Shown piece by piece: positions 24,944-33,495 of a stretch of DNA of 64,000 bases. Both the position numbers and the translations under genes were made by a program. Under the pieces are notes generated by a model. That model saw nothing but the letters and a program-made list of their open reading frames with translations. It was not told where the DNA came from and did no database searches. This DNA is from Calditerrivibrio sp. (GTDB taxonomy: Bacteria; Chrysiogenota; Deferribacteres; Deferribacterales; Calditerrivibrionaceae), in assembly GCA_026415135.1 (NCBI GenBank), contig JAOAHS010000035.1, positions 35,911 to 99,910 on the forward strand. Reading direction: 5' to 3'. Each line of letters starts with the position of its first letter. Within the stretch, counting starts at the first letter, position 1.

Positions 24944-25817
24944 ATCTCATACTGATGTTTGTTTTAGCAATATTACCCAAACCGTTTTTATACCCCATCA
25001 CCAGATACTGAACATCTTGGGGATTGACACCCAAAAACTCAGAGGCTATTGCATCAGCCGCTACCACATCAGTACTTACGATTACCCTATTGAGCTCCTT
25101 TACAAATCTCAGATCCCCACCAGTTGGACCACCCTTTAACATAACCCTTGTGCAATCTACAATAGTTAATGTTGGCTTAAAAAACGCAGCCAACTCATAT
25201 ATCGCCTGATGTAGATTCTGATGTAAAAAACCCCTATTTCCACCAATTGCACCCATCCAATTCTTCATACCTATCGTTACCCTTGAGGAAGCATGATCTT
25301 TTGCAACTGGTATATTGATCACTTTGTCCGCTTTCTTGAATACTTCAAGGACAGGCCAGTCTGTAAGAAACCTTCCTCCTATATCCATGTTTTTATAATG
25401 TCTACTCTGAGGGATAAAAACATTTGCATTCTCCTTCTGGGCAAAAAGGGGTATTTTTGATAAACTGAACACATTTCTGGCGTTATCACAGGGGTTATCC
25501 GTTACAATCACCTCTTTTGCCCCAGCTTTATAACACAACCTTACAACCTCCGCCACCACTACCGGATTGGTATTGGCAGCGAACTCCGGCTCCCTTGCCC
25601 ATGCCATATTAGGCTTAATTGCAACAACATCCCCTTTTTTCACAAACCTTTCAATACCATTTGCCATCTCAACTGCTGCCCGCACCGCTTTAGCATGATC
25701 ATTCGACTCGGCAACATATACATCAGATTTACCTATCTCTGATTTGCTATACAATGGGATAGCCATTGCAGCCAGCGTAAAAGAACCTATTTCTAAAAAT
25801 CTCCTTCTATTCACCAT
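24930..25817 (-). CDS. DUF362 protein with Tat signal
   Basis: 295 residues starting VNRRRFLEIGSFTLAAMA, a twin-arginine signal, so it is likely exported. The rest is a DUF362 domain: VKPNMAWAREP, VTDNPCD, INIPVAKDHASSRVTIGMKNWMG and VVAADAIASEFLGV are characteristic. Family members contain few cysteines, and their biochemical role is unknown. GGGGGTG precedes the ATG. It is the first gene of a three-gene minus-strand operon with a membrane polyferredoxin, and diverges from the Rrf2 regulator with 146 bases between starts. Confidence 0.9.
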   Translation of the reverse strand: MVNRRRFLEIGSFTLAAMAIPLYSKSEIGKSDVYVAESNDHAKAVRAAVEMANGIERFVKKGDVVAIKPNMAWAREPEFAANTNPVVVAEVVRLCYKAGAKEVIVTDNPCDNARNVFSLSKIPLFAQKENANVFIPQSRHYKNMDIGGRFLTDWPVLEVFKKADKVINIPVAKDHASSRVTIGMKNWMGAIGGNRGFLHQNLHQAIYELAAFFKPTLTIVDCTRVMLKGGPTGGDLRFVKELNRVIVSTDVVAADAIASEFLGVNPQDVQYLVMGYKNGLGNIAKTNISMRYEKL

Positions 25818-25915
25818 ATCTGCACCCCCATAAAGATATTTTAATATAATGTAGAATTAGTTCAACATTTTATTTCATCTCTATCATATTTATCATAAAA
25901 AACATGATTTTTATG

Positions 25916-25944
25916 TTGACAATTCATCTTTTTCGATATATATT
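25916..25944 (+). promoter_or_regulatory. Promoter of the Rrf2 regulator gene
   Basis: A perfect TTGACA (25916-25921) and TATATT (25939-25944) are separated by 17 bases. The predicted start near 25951 leaves a short leader before ATG 25964. An inverted repeat AACAT-N7-ATGTT (25901-25917) overlaps the -35 element and could be an operator, for instance for autoregulation. Confidence 0.6.
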
Positions 25945-25963
25945 CCTCAAAAAGGCAGGTTAT

Positions 25964-26374
25964 ATGCAAGTTACAGCCCAATCATTATATGCGATATATG
26001 CTCTATTTTATATAGGTAGGCTTGGCTACCCCATAAAAGCCTCCACCATATCCCACTCCACAGACATACCCAAACGTTTTCTGGAAATCACTTTGTCGAA
26101 ACTAAAAAGCAGCGGCATCCTCGACTCTAAAAAAGGACCTAATGGAGGTTTCTACCTAAAGAGACCCCCATCAGAGATTACGCTATTAGAGATACTATCT
26201 TCAGTTGAAAGCAATCTAAACCTTTTCGAGTGTGAAAAGTATCTTAAAAACAACTGTGTGTTCAAAGAATTATTCTCCAGTATAAATGAAAAACATAAAC
26301 AATTATTAAACTCTATAACCCTCGAGGATATACTAAAATCACAATCTCCAGGCTCGCTGGATTTTGTAATATAA
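25964..26374 (+). CDS. Rrf2-family transcriptional regulator, possibly CymR-like
   Basis: A 136-residue winged-helix regulator. It begins MQVTAQSLYAIYALFYIG and continues through a DNA-binding HTH (IPKRFLEITLSKLKSSGIL) and the wing SKKGPNGGFYLKRPP. The C-terminal part has two cysteines (FECEKYLKNNC) rather than the three that ligate Fe-S in IscR/NsrR, so it may not carry a cluster. An upstream in-frame ATG at 25904 is rejected because the promoter elements lie after it. It sits 18 bases before metY-cysK, the arrangement seen for CymR, the cysteine-metabolism repressor; regulation of those genes is an inference. Confidence 0.88.
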   Translation: MQVTAQSLYAIYALFYIGRLGYPIKASTISHSTDIPKRFLEITLSKLKSSGILDSKKGPNGGFYLKRPPSEITLLEILSSVESNLNLFECEKYLKNNCVFKELFSSINEKHKQLLNSITLEDILKSQSPGSLDFVI

Positions 26375-26392
26375 AATTTTTAGGAGGAACAG

Positions 26393-27676
26393 ATGAAAAA
26401 CCCCGAATCAATACTTCTTCACTACGGATACGACCCCGATGGAACAGGTGCAAGAGCAGTACCCATCTACCAAACCACCTCTTACCTGTTCAGGTCCACA
26501 GAACATGCAGCAGATCTATTCGCTTTAAAGCAATTCGGTAATATTTACACACGTCTAATGAACCCCACACAGGATGTCCTTGAAAAGAGGTTAGCTGCCC
26601 TTCATGGTGCCACTTCAGCCCTTGTGGTCTCCTCAGGACAAGCAGCTATCACCTACTCAATACTTAATATCACAAGACCGGGAGATAATATTGTTTCCAC
26701 ATCCTTTTTATACGGTGGCACATACAATCTTTTTAAGTATACGATGAGAAAGCTCAGTAGAGAGGTAAAATTTGTAGACTCTTCCGATCCAGATAACTTT
26801 GCAAAAGCTATCGATAGCAACACAAAAGCACTATTCATTGAAAGCATCGGCAACCCCAAAAACAATGTAAACGACTATCAGGCCATAGCAAATATTGCCC
26901 ATAAACACGGCATCCCCTTAATAGTTGACAATACCGTATCCCCATACATACTTAACCCCTTTGAATTTGGTGCAGATATTGTCATCTATTCCCTAACAAA
27001 ATTTGCCTCTGGCAATGGAACCAGCTTAGGAGGAGCTATAATAGAAAAAGGTGATTTCCCCTGGGACAATGGTAGATTCCCTGAAATGACAGAACCCGAT
27101 GAATCATACCATGGTTTAAATTACTGGAACACATTTGGTTCCCACGACAAATCTGTAGTAAAAGGGATCGCTTTTACCATAAAGATAAGGTTACAGCTTT
27201 TAAGGGATATAGGTGCTTGCATTAGCCCCTTCAATGCTTTTTTGATCATAGAAGGTTTAGAAACACTCCCCTTAAGAATGTTAAAACACTGCGACAATGC
27301 CCTTAAAGTAGCCCAATATCTTCAATCTCATCCTAAGGTCAGCTGGGTAAACTACCCCGGTTTAGAGTCCCATCCAGACCATGCCAATGCTAAAAAATAT
27401 TTAAAGGGTAATTACGGAGCTATCATAGGCTTCGGTGTAAAAGGGGGGTATGAAGCAGGCAAAAAGTTTATCAATTCGTTGAAAATGATCTCCCATTTAG
27501 CTAATATTGGTGATGCTCGATCTTTAGTCATACACCCAGCTAGTACAACACATCAACAATTAAGCCCTGAGGACAGATTAAAATCTGGCGTCACAGATGA
27601 TTTTATTAGACTATCTGTTGGTATAGAAAATGTAGACGATATTATCGAAGATCTTAACAATGCTTTGAATGGGTGA
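26393..27676 (+). CDS. metY: O-acetylhomoserine sulfhydrylase / aminocarboxypropyltransferase
   Basis: A 427-residue PLP enzyme of the Cys/Met metabolism family. The N-terminus ([20 protein letters not shown]) and [20 protein letters not shown] are typical of O-acetylhomoserine aminocarboxypropyltransferase. K203 in [15 protein letters not shown] should hold PLP. The C-terminal [19 protein letters not shown] is also standard. It makes homocysteine from O-acetylhomoserine and sulfide. AGGAGG precedes the ATG. It is preceded by the Rrf2 gene and followed by cysK with a 3-base overlap of its stop region, so these form a sulfur-assimilation operon. Confidence 0.94.
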   Translation: MKNPESILLHYGYDPDGTGARAVPIYQTTSYLFRSTEHAADLFALKQFGNIYTRLMNPTQDVLEKRLAALHGATSALVVSSGQAAITYSILNITRPGDNIVSTSFLYGGTYNLFKYTMRKLSREVKFVDSSDPDNFAKAIDSNTKALFIESIGNPKNNVNDYQAIANIAHKHGIPLIVDNTVSPYILNPFEFGADIVIYSLTKFASGNGTSLGGAIIEKGDFPWDNGRFPEMTEPDESYHGLNYWNTFGSHDKSVVKGIAFTIKIRLQLLRDIGACISPFNAFLIIEGLETLPLRMLKHCDNALKVAQYLQSHPKVSWVNYPGLESHPDHANAKKYLKGNYGAIIGFGVKGGYEAGKKFINSLKMISHLANIGDARSLVIHPASTTHQQLSPEDRLKSGVTDDFIRLSVGIENVDDIIEDLNNALNG

Positions 27677-27684
27677 GGTTACCT

Positions 27685-28632
27685 ATGAACAACTTCTATG
27701 AAAAATACTATTTAACAGTTGGTAATACCCCACTTGTTTTCCTACCAAAAATCAGCAGGTATACGAAAGCAAGGCTATATGCAAAGTTAGAGAGCCGTAA
27801 CCCAGCTTTCTCAGTAAAAGATAGGATAGGGTATGCCATGATTATTGATGCCATCCAAAGGGGTACCTTAAAAGAGGGGATGGAGATACTTGAGCCCACA
27901 AGTGGCAATACTGGCATCGCCCTTTCCATGGTCGCAGCATCTATCGGCTTTAAGATAAAGCTAACAATGCCAGAATCTATGAGTATAGAAAGAAGAGCTC
28001 TCATGAAAGCCTTCGGCGCCGAATTGATCCTTACACCAGCTGAAAAAGGTATGAGAGGTGCCATAGAAAAAGTTAACGAACTCATAAGTACAGACCCTGA
28101 TAGGTATTTTGTCCCCTCCCAATTCGACAACCCAGCAAACCCCAAGATCCATGAAGCCACAACAGGCCCAGAAATCTATAGAGATCTAAAAGGAGATATA
28201 GATTATTTAGTAGCTGGTGTTGGAACTGGGGGCACAATATCAGGCACTTCAAGATTTCTTAAAAAAGTCTCCTTTAAAAAGTTAACATCTATAGCAGTGG
28301 AGCCCTCAAAATCACCAGCAATCACAAGATTTCTAAACAATGAACCCTATACCCCATCCCCCCACAAGATTCAGGGTATTGGTGCAGGCTTTATCCCTAA
28401 AAATCTCGATTTGAGCATTGTGGATGAAGTGATTACCATCGACGATGAAGAGGCTATCGATACCGCCAAAAGACTTTTTACTGAGGAGGGTGTTATGGCT
28501 GGGATCTCCTCAGGAGCGAACTTAGCCGCAGCAATGAAAGTAGCTCAGAGGGAAGAAGCCAAAGATAAAAATATCGTCTTTATTGTTGCTGATACTGGTG
28601 AACGCTACCTAAGTACCGCATTATTTGCCTAA
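27685..28632 (+). CDS. cysK: Cysteine synthase (O-acetylserine sulfhydrylase)
   Basis: A 315-residue PLP enzyme that makes cysteine from O-acetylserine and sulfide. Visible motifs are VGNTPLVFL, K45 in NPAFSVKDRIG (the PLP lysine), PTSGNTGIALSM, VAGVGTGGTISG and GISSGANLAAA. I prefer ATG 27685, which has GAGGTT upstream, over a GTG 12 bases earlier that overlaps the metY stop. A strong terminator starts at its stop codon, ending the Rrf2-metY-cysK unit. Confidence 0.95.
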   Translation: MNNFYEKYYLTVGNTPLVFLPKISRYTKARLYAKLESRNPAFSVKDRIGYAMIIDAIQRGTLKEGMEILEPTSGNTGIALSMVAASIGFKIKLTMPESMSIERRALMKAFGAELILTPAEKGMRGAIEKVNELISTDPDRYFVPSQFDNPANPKIHEATTGPEIYRDLKGDIDYLVAGVGTGGTISGTSRFLKKVSFKKLTSIAVEPSKSPAITRFLNNEPYTPSPHKIQGIGAGFIPKNLDLSIVDEVITIDDEEAIDTAKRLFTEEGVMAGISSGANLAAAMKVAQREEAKDKNIVFIVADTGERYLSTALFA

Positions 28633-28662
28633 AGAGATGGGGGAAGCCCCATCTCTTTATTT
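28630..28662 (+). terminator. Terminator after cysK
   Basis: AAAGAGATGGGG and CCCCATCTCTTT form a 12-base-pair perfect stem with a short GAAG-type loop, followed by ATTTT. It overlaps the stop codon of cysK. Confidence 0.9.
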
Positions 28663-28674
28663 TGTATACAAAAT
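28659..28674. repeat. Perfect 16-base palindrome after the cysK terminator
   Basis: ATTTTGTATACAAAAT is a perfect dyad with no spacer. It lies between the cysK terminator and the promoter region of the octaheme cytochrome gene, so it is a candidate operator. Confidence 0.6.
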
Positions 28675-28682
28675 ACAGTCCC

Positions 28683-28700
28683 CAAAACATAGATGTTTTG
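28683..28700. promoter_or_regulatory. 18-base inverted repeat upstream of the octaheme gene, candidate operator
   Basis: CAAAACAT-AG-ATGTTTTG is an eight-base perfect inverted repeat with a two-base spacer. It abuts a TTGCAA (28698) with a TATAAT at 28723-28728 (19-base spacing), placing it where a regulator could act on that promoter. The half-site does not match FNR or Fur consensus as I know them. Confidence 0.5.
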
Positions 28701-28736
28701 CAATATATTGATAATACTATGCTATAATCGAATCCC

Positions 28737-28765
28737 TTGACACATTATTAATTATACTATATAGG
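28737..28765 (+). promoter_or_regulatory. Candidate promoter of the octaheme cytochrome gene
   Basis: A perfect TTGACA at 28737-28742 is followed by TATAGG at 17-base spacing (or TATATA at 15). Its start would lie roughly 60 bases before the cytochrome ATG. A second possible promoter (TTGCAA/TATAAT) lies just upstream. Confidence 0.45.
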
Positions 28766-28831
28766 GGGGTTAATTTATTAGGTCACAATTGGAATGACTA
28801 ATAAATTGAAACAAAATAAGAAGGAGGTTTT

Positions 28832-30220
28832 ATGAAACTAGTAAAAACACTTTTGTTGCTAGTGCTCCTGGTCTATACTGGCACGGCAATCGCTCAAGTC
28901 AATCACGCCGATCTGGTAAAGGGTGATTTTAAAACTGGGAAAGATGTAACCAAAAAATGCCTCGAATGTCACGAGAAACAGGCAAACGATTTCATGGCTT
29001 CCAGTCACTGGACATGGAAAGGTGATCCAAAACTGTTGGCTAAAAAAACCAAAGAACAAATCGGTAAAGCAAATCTCTTAAACAACTTCTGCATATCAAT
29101 TGAAGGTGGAAACTGGAAAGGGTGTACCAAATGTCACGCTGGGTATGGTTGGCAGGACAAAGCTTTTGATTTCAAAAACAAGGAAAACATAGATTGTCTG
29201 ATGTGCCATACCAAGGAAAAAGCTTACTTTAATGCTAAGAAAACAGGTGTAGCAGGAAATATCAACCCCCAATCCATTGCATCTGGAATGTTGAATCTCG
29301 AAAAAGCAGCACAAAATATCGGTAAACCCACAAGGGACAACTGTGGTAGCTGCCATTTCTTTGGTGGTGGTGGAGATGCAGTAAAACATGGTGACTTAGA
29401 CTCAACCCTTGCTAAACCCAAACCCGAGCTTGATGTACATATGGGTAAGCTCGATTTTGCTTGCCAAGAATGCCATGTGACTAAAAACCACAAGATTTCA
29501 GGTGCTTCCACTATGACAGGTGTTCATGAGGGCAGGGTAGAATGCAAAACATGTCATGGTGATATACATAAAGACAATAAGATCCTCTCCAAACATACAA
29601 ACACCATAGCCTGCCAAACCTGCCATATCCCTTATTTTGCAAAAGGTCAAGCTACAAAAGTATTTTGGGATTGGTCAACCGCTGGTAAGGAAAAGGAAGA
29701 TATACCTGAACAGCATGGAAAAGAGACTTACGCAAAGATAAAAGGTGATTTCAAGTGGGAGAAAAATGTCGTCCCAACTTATGCCTGGTATAATGGCACT
29801 ATAAACCGCTACATAAAAGGTGATAAGATCGATCCAAAGAAGGTTGTTAAGATATCAGCTCCTGTTGGTAGTATCAAAGACCCAAAATCAAAGATCTATC
29901 CATTTAAAGTTCACGCAGGTAAACAGCCCTACGATGAAGAGTACAAACATCTACTCACTCCAAATACCGTTGGCGGTTATTGGGATCATTTAAATTGGCA
30001 AAAAGCCCTTGAAGATGGTGCAAAAGCTGCTGGTATACCTTTTAGCGGCAAGTTTGGATTTGTATCCACTGAACAATGGGTTTCTATTAATCACGAGGTT
30101 GTTCCAGCCAAATCTGCTCTTCAATGCAACGATTGTCATATGAGTGGTAAAAGATTTGATTGGAAAGCACTGGGCTATAAAGATGATCCAATAAAAATAG
30201 GTGTAAAGGTAAGAAAATAG
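28832..30220 (+). CDS. Octaheme c-type cytochrome, tetrathionate reductase (OTR) family
   Basis: 462 residues with a signal peptide (hydrophobic core LLLLVLLVYTGTAIA, cleavage near residue 21), so it is periplasmic. Exactly eight CxxCH heme motifs can be counted: CLECH, CTKCH, CLMCH, CGSCH, CQECH, CKTCH, CQTCH and CNDCH. The spacing, with a long heme-free stretch of ~190 residues before the last, fits the octaheme tetrathionate reductase family, which reduces tetrathionate, nitrite or hydroxylamine in vitro. AAGGAGG precedes the start. It stands alone between two terminators, with palindromes upstream, implying separate regulation. The real substrate cannot be read from sequence. Confidence 0.93.
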   Translation: MKLVKTLLLLVLLVYTGTAIAQVNHADLVKGDFKTGKDVTKKCLECHEKQANDFMASSHWTWKGDPKLLAKKTKEQIGKANLLNNFCISIEGGNWKGCTKCHAGYGWQDKAFDFKNKENIDCLMCHTKEKAYFNAKKTGVAGNINPQSIASGMLNLEKAAQNIGKPTRDNCGSCHFFGGGGDAVKHGDLDSTLAKPKPELDVHMGKLDFACQECHVTKNHKISGASTMTGVHEGRVECKTCHGDIHKDNKILSKHTNTIACQTCHIPYFAKGQATKVFWDWSTAGKEKEDIPEQHGKETYAKIKGDFKWEKNVVPTYAWYNGTINRYIKGDKIDPKKVVKISAPVGSIKDPKSKIYPFKVHAGKQPYDEEYKHLLTPNTVGGYWDHLNWQKALEDGAKAAGIPFSGKFGFVSTEQWVSINHEVVPAKSALQCNDCHMSGKRFDWKALGYKDDPIKIGVKVRK

Positions 30221-30228
30221 TCGTAACC

Positions 30229-30258
30229 CAAAGCTCAGGCAACTGCCTGAGCTTTTTA
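30229..30258 (+). terminator. Terminator after the octaheme cytochrome gene
   Basis: AAAGCTCAGGCA and TGCCTGAGCTTT form a long stem with a minimal loop, followed by TTTTT. Confidence 0.9.
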
Positions 30259-30292
30259 CTATTACATTTATCTTGTACCAATCAAAAATTTG

Positions 30293-30321
30293 TTGTATTT
30301 CAGATAATAATCGGATATATT
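30293..30321 (+). promoter_or_regulatory. Promoter of the EAL-HDOD gene, possibly leaderless
   Basis: TTGTAT (30293-30298) and TATATT (30316-30321) are 17 bases apart. The -10 element ends six bases before ATG 30328, so the transcript would begin at or next to the start codon. No ribosome site is visible before this ATG. Confidence 0.5.
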
Positions 30322-30327
30322 TTAAGC

Positions 30328-31557
30328 ATGCAAAATTTTTATATAGGTAGACAACCGATATTAGATAAAAACAACGCTGTTTTTGCTTATGAGCTGCTTT
30401 TTAGGGACAGCAGTCAAAATGCTGCAAATTTTAAAGATGCCAGATATGCCATCTCCAGAACCATCTTAAACGCCATTGATAAGTTTGGTATAGATAACAT
30501 TTTGCATAATGCTAAAGGCTTCGTCAATGTAAACGAAGAGTTTATCATGAACGATTTTATCGAGATCCTCGACAAGAACCGTTTCATTTTCGAGATCCTT
30601 GAAACATCTAAGGTAGATGAAAAGCTGATAAAAAGAGTTTTTGAACTGAAAAACAAGGGTTATCATTTTGCACTGGATGATTTCATTTTTACAGATGAAT
30701 ATGTCAATACTTTCAAGCCCTTCTTCCAGATAGTGGATTACATAAAAGTTGACATCCGAGGTTCTACTAAATACGATCTGATCAAAAAGACAAGAAACCT
30801 AAAAACCTTAAAGGCTAAGCTCCTCGCCGAAAAAGTTGAAACCTATGACGAATTTATTTTTACGAGGGATTTGGGTTACGACTTCTTCCAGGGTTATTAT
30901 TTTGAAAGACCCACTATACTTGTAAGAGAAGGACATAGTTCCAACAGAACTATAATTTTCAAAATTATAAGTGCTATCAACAAAAACGCAAAAACCACAG
31001 AGATAGCTAACTATTTTGAGATAGACCCAAACCTAACCATCAGTCTATTAAAGTTTATTAATTCAGCTGCTTTTTATTTCAGGACAACCATCAAATCGAT
31101 AGTCCATGCTATAAACCTTATAGGATTAATAAAACTTCAAAACTGGCTACTACTCATGAGTTATGCTGAAGGAGAGTCGCCTGCCACATCGCCCCTTTTT
31201 CAAAACGCCATAATAAGAGGTAAGACCATCGAGTACCTATTAGAAAAAACAAGCAATGATAACAAACTAATCGACAAGGGCTTTTTATTAGGGGTGCTAT
31301 CTTTAGCTGATGCCATCTACAAAGTAAAGATGGAGGAGATTCTCAAAGACCTCAACGTTGATGAAGAGATAGCCACTGCTATTCTCAAAAAAGAAGGGCT
31401 TTTAGGGAACCTTCTTAAGCTTACTGAACTTGATGAAAAAGCAAATTATCCCCAGTTTATAGAACTGGCTGTGGAATTAAATATTGATGAAATACTTTTC
31501 AACGATGCCAAACTAAGTAGCTACATCTGGCTGAACAATCTTTTAAAGAGTATCTAA
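30328..31557 (+). CDS. EAL-HDOD signalling protein (YuxH type)
   Basis: 409 residues. The N-terminal half is an EAL-like domain of the YuxH subgroup: YIGRQPILD at the start, YELLFR in place of EAL, FVNVNEEF, FEILET, FALDDF, YIKVD and LAEKVET. Most metal-binding positions are therefore kept and c-di-GMP hydrolysis is possible, though many members are only binding proteins. The C-terminal half is HDOD (LLKFINSAAFYFRT; AINLIGLIKLQNWL). It would link to c-di-GMP control, relevant to the Pel operon 10 kb away. It overlaps the convergent ATPase gene by 15 bases. Confidence 0.9.
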   Translation: MQNFYIGRQPILDKNNAVFAYELLFRDSSQNAANFKDARYAISRTILNAIDKFGIDNILHNAKGFVNVNEEFIMNDFIEILDKNRFIFEILETSKVDEKLIKRVFELKNKGYHFALDDFIFTDEYVNTFKPFFQIVDYIKVDIRGSTKYDLIKKTRNLKTLKAKLLAEKVETYDEFIFTRDLGYDFFQGYYFERPTILVREGHSSNRTIIFKIISAINKNAKTTEIANYFEIDPNLTISLLKFINSAAFYFRTTIKSIVHAINLIGLIKLQNWLLLMSYAEGESPATSPLFQNAIIRGKTIEYLLEKTSNDNKLIDKGFLLGVLSLADAIYKVKMEEILKDLNVDEEIATAILKKEGLLGNLLKLTELDEKANYPQFIELAVELNIDEILFNDAKLSSYIWLNNLLKSI

Positions 31558-32283
31558 ACTTCCAAAAATCTTTATATATGTAGCAAACTGCTTCGCAGTT
31601 CTGCCATTTCTACCACCCTTGTGGATAGCAAAACTTTCTGCATCTTTCTCCCAATTATCCCAAAAAGGTATCTGAAACATAACAAAATAGTGTTTTACTA
31701 TCTTAAGATAATCCTCTCTACTAAAAGGATAAAAACCAACTGTCAACCCAAATCGAGAAAAAAGAGAAATAGCTTCGTTTTGATCATCTCTACTGTAGAT
31801 ATCTTCTGTATCTAAAACCCTTTCTTGAATAAGATGCCTTCTATTTGAGGTGGCAACAACCAAAACATTTTTAGGTTGCAACAAAAGCCCCCCTTCAAGT
31901 ATAGACTTAAATCGCCTATAGCCCTCGTTATCCGCATCAAAAGAGATATCATCGAACAGGAGCAGAAATTTATATTCCGCATCTGAAATAGCTTCATAGA
32001 GTTTGTACAAACTGGTAATATTGCTATCCACAAACTGAACAACCCTAAGTCCCTCATTATAAAACTTTGCCAGCATATTTTTTATCAACGAAGACTTGCC
32101 CGAACCCTTTTCACCCCATAAAAGCATATTCAGATAAATACCCTCCTTTATAAACGATGATATATTAAGAAAAACCAACTTCACCTGATGATCTATTGCT
32201 ATTAAAGGCTCCTCCTTTAATTCAATCTTCAAAGGATAAAGAGATGAATCAGTCCACAGAAAACAGGTGCTTTTATCCAACAT
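31543..32283 (-). CDS. DUF815-type AAA ATPase
   Basis: A 246-residue P-loop ATPase with Walker A GEKGSGKSS, Walker B LLLFDDISFD, and the sensor-like VVATSNRRHL. The DUF815 family is conserved in bacteria but uncharacterised. It starts 5 bases after hemB, so the two are cotranscribed, and overlaps the end of the EAL-HDOD gene. Nothing in the sequence ties it to heme synthesis beyond position. Confidence 0.88.
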   Translation of the reverse strand: MLDKSTCFLWTDSSLYPLKIELKEEPLIAIDHQVKLVFLNISSFIKEGIYLNMLLWGEKGSGKSSLIKNMLAKFYNEGLRVVQFVDSNITSLYKLYEAISDAEYKFLLLFDDISFDADNEGYRRFKSILEGGLLLQPKNVLVVATSNRRHLIQERVLDTEDIYSRDDQNEAISLFSRFGLTVGFYPFSREDYLKIVKHYFVMFQIPFWDNWEKDAESFAIHKGGRNGRTAKQFATYIKIFGSLDTL

Positions 32284-32288
32284 AGTTT

Positions 32289-33257
32289 TTAGTCGATTAT
32301 TCTTGCTACATCTTTAGCAAAATAGGTAAGTATAAGATCTGCTCCAGCCCTCTTTATACCAGTCAAAGATTCCATAATCACCCTATCTTTATCAATCCAT
32401 CCATTCTTAGCAGCAGCCATAATCATGGAATATTCCCCACTTACATTATATGCCGCAATAGGCAGGTCATAACGATCCCTCAATTCACGTACTATATCCA
32501 GATATGGTAGAGCAGGTTTTACCATCAGGATATCAGCCCCCTCTTCGATATCATATCTGGCTTCTCTTAAGGCCTCAAGTCTGTTTGCAGGATCCATTTG
32601 ATAGGATCTTCTATCACCAAATTGGGGTGTACTCTCTGCAGCATCCCTAAAAGGCCCATAGAAGGCGGAAGCATACTTTACAGCATAACTCATGATCGGT
32701 ATATTACTAAATCCATTGTCATCCAATATATCTCTAATCGCTGCAACCCTTCCATCCATCATATCACTTGGGGCGACCATATCTGCACCTGCTTTAGCAT
32801 GGGATAAAGCCTCCATGGCCAGATACTTCAAAGTCTCATCATTATCCACATCGCCATCTTTAATTATACCGCAATGTCCATGGGATGTATACTCACACAT
32901 ACAGACATCAGTGATTACATATAGATTTGTATTTTGCTTAATAGCTTTTATGGCTTTTTGAATTACACCATTGTCATTATAAGCTTCACTACCCCACTCA
33001 TCTTTACGAGCTGGTATCCCAAAAAGTATCACTGACAGTATACCTAATTTTTCCAACTCGATACATTCTTTGACCACATAATCGATACTCATCTGATAAA
33101 TACCAGGCATGGAAGCAATCTCTTTTTTTACCCCTTCACCTTCGGCAATGAACAAGGGAAATATGAGATCGTCCAAAGAGAGCTTAGTTTCCCTAACCAT
33201 TCTTCTGACCGTTTCATTTCTTCTCAGACGTCTTCCCCTATCGATGGGATATGCCAT
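32289..33257 (-). CDS. hemB: Porphobilinogen synthase (delta-aminolevulinate dehydratase)
   Basis: A 322-residue cytosolic enzyme condensing two aminolevulinate molecules. The metal site [14 protein letters not shown] has the cysteines of the zinc-type enzymes. The two active-site lysines lie in [16 protein letters not shown] and [17 protein letters not shown] precedes the ATG. It is the first gene of an operon with the DUF815 ATPase. With hemE and hemH at 8-10 kb it supplies the heme pathway, although the genes are not clustered. Confidence 0.97.
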   Translation of the reverse strand: MAYPIDRGRRLRRNETVRRMVRETKLSLDDLIFPLFIAEGEGVKKEIASMPGIYQMSIDYVVKECIELEKLGILSVILFGIPARKDEWGSEAYNDNGVIQKAIKAIKQNTNLYVITDVCMCEYTSHGHCGIIKDGDVDNDETLKYLAMEALSHAKAGADMVAPSDMMDGRVAAIRDILDDNGFSNIPIMSYAVKYASAFYGPFRDAAESTPQFGDRRSYQMDPANRLEALREARYDIEEGADILMVKPALPYLDIVRELRDRYDLPIAAYNVSGEYSMIMAAAKNGWIDKDRVIMESLTGIKRAGADLILTYFAKDVARIID

Positions 33258-33326
33258 ATATACCTCCAGAAACAGTTTAAGTCCATCAAAAAGATAATGT
33301 ATTTCCGACTAATTGTCAATTTTTAG

Positions 33327-33355
33327 TTGACAAAAAAAATCACTTCTGTTAGTAA
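33327..33355 (+). promoter_or_regulatory. Promoter of the tRNA-Leu gene
   Basis: Perfect TTGACA (33327-33332), 17-base spacer, then TAGTAA (33350-33355). Transcription would begin about 11 bases before the tRNA. Confidence 0.6.
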
Positions 33356-33372
33356 ATATATCCCCATAAAAA

Positions 33373-33456
33373 GCCTGGGTGGTGGAACTGGTAGACACGC
33401 AGGACTAAGGATCCTGTGGGGTAACACCTGTGGGGGTTCGAGTCCCCCCTCAGGCA
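33373..33456 (+). tRNA. tRNA-Leu, anticodon AAG
   Basis: An 84-base class II tRNA. The acceptor strand GCCTGGG pairs with CTCAGGC (one G-T), with discriminator A at 33456. The D region has the leucine/serine-like TGGTAGACAC. The anticodon stem CAGGA/TCCTG encloses the loop CTAAGGA, so the anticodon is AAG, reading CTT/CTC leucine codons. A long variable arm and the T arm GGGGG-TTCGAGT-CCCCC follow. The 3' CCA is not encoded (CTC follows), so it must be added after transcription. Bacterial tRNA-Leu for this box normally has GAG; A34 is unusual. Confidence 0.95.
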
Positions 33457-33495
33457 CTCACCTTTTGTAAGCTTTTTTTAGATAGCAAATTTTTA

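Noticed and set aside
25904..25963. Longer start of the Rrf2 regulator at ATG 25904
   Set aside because: A strong TTGACA-N17-TATATT promoter lies downstream of this ATG, and the family normally begins at the residue encoded at 25964.
27708..28160. A 150-codon minus-strand open frame inside cysK
   Set aside because: It is antisense to a clear cysK reading frame with all motifs, and has no ribosome site.
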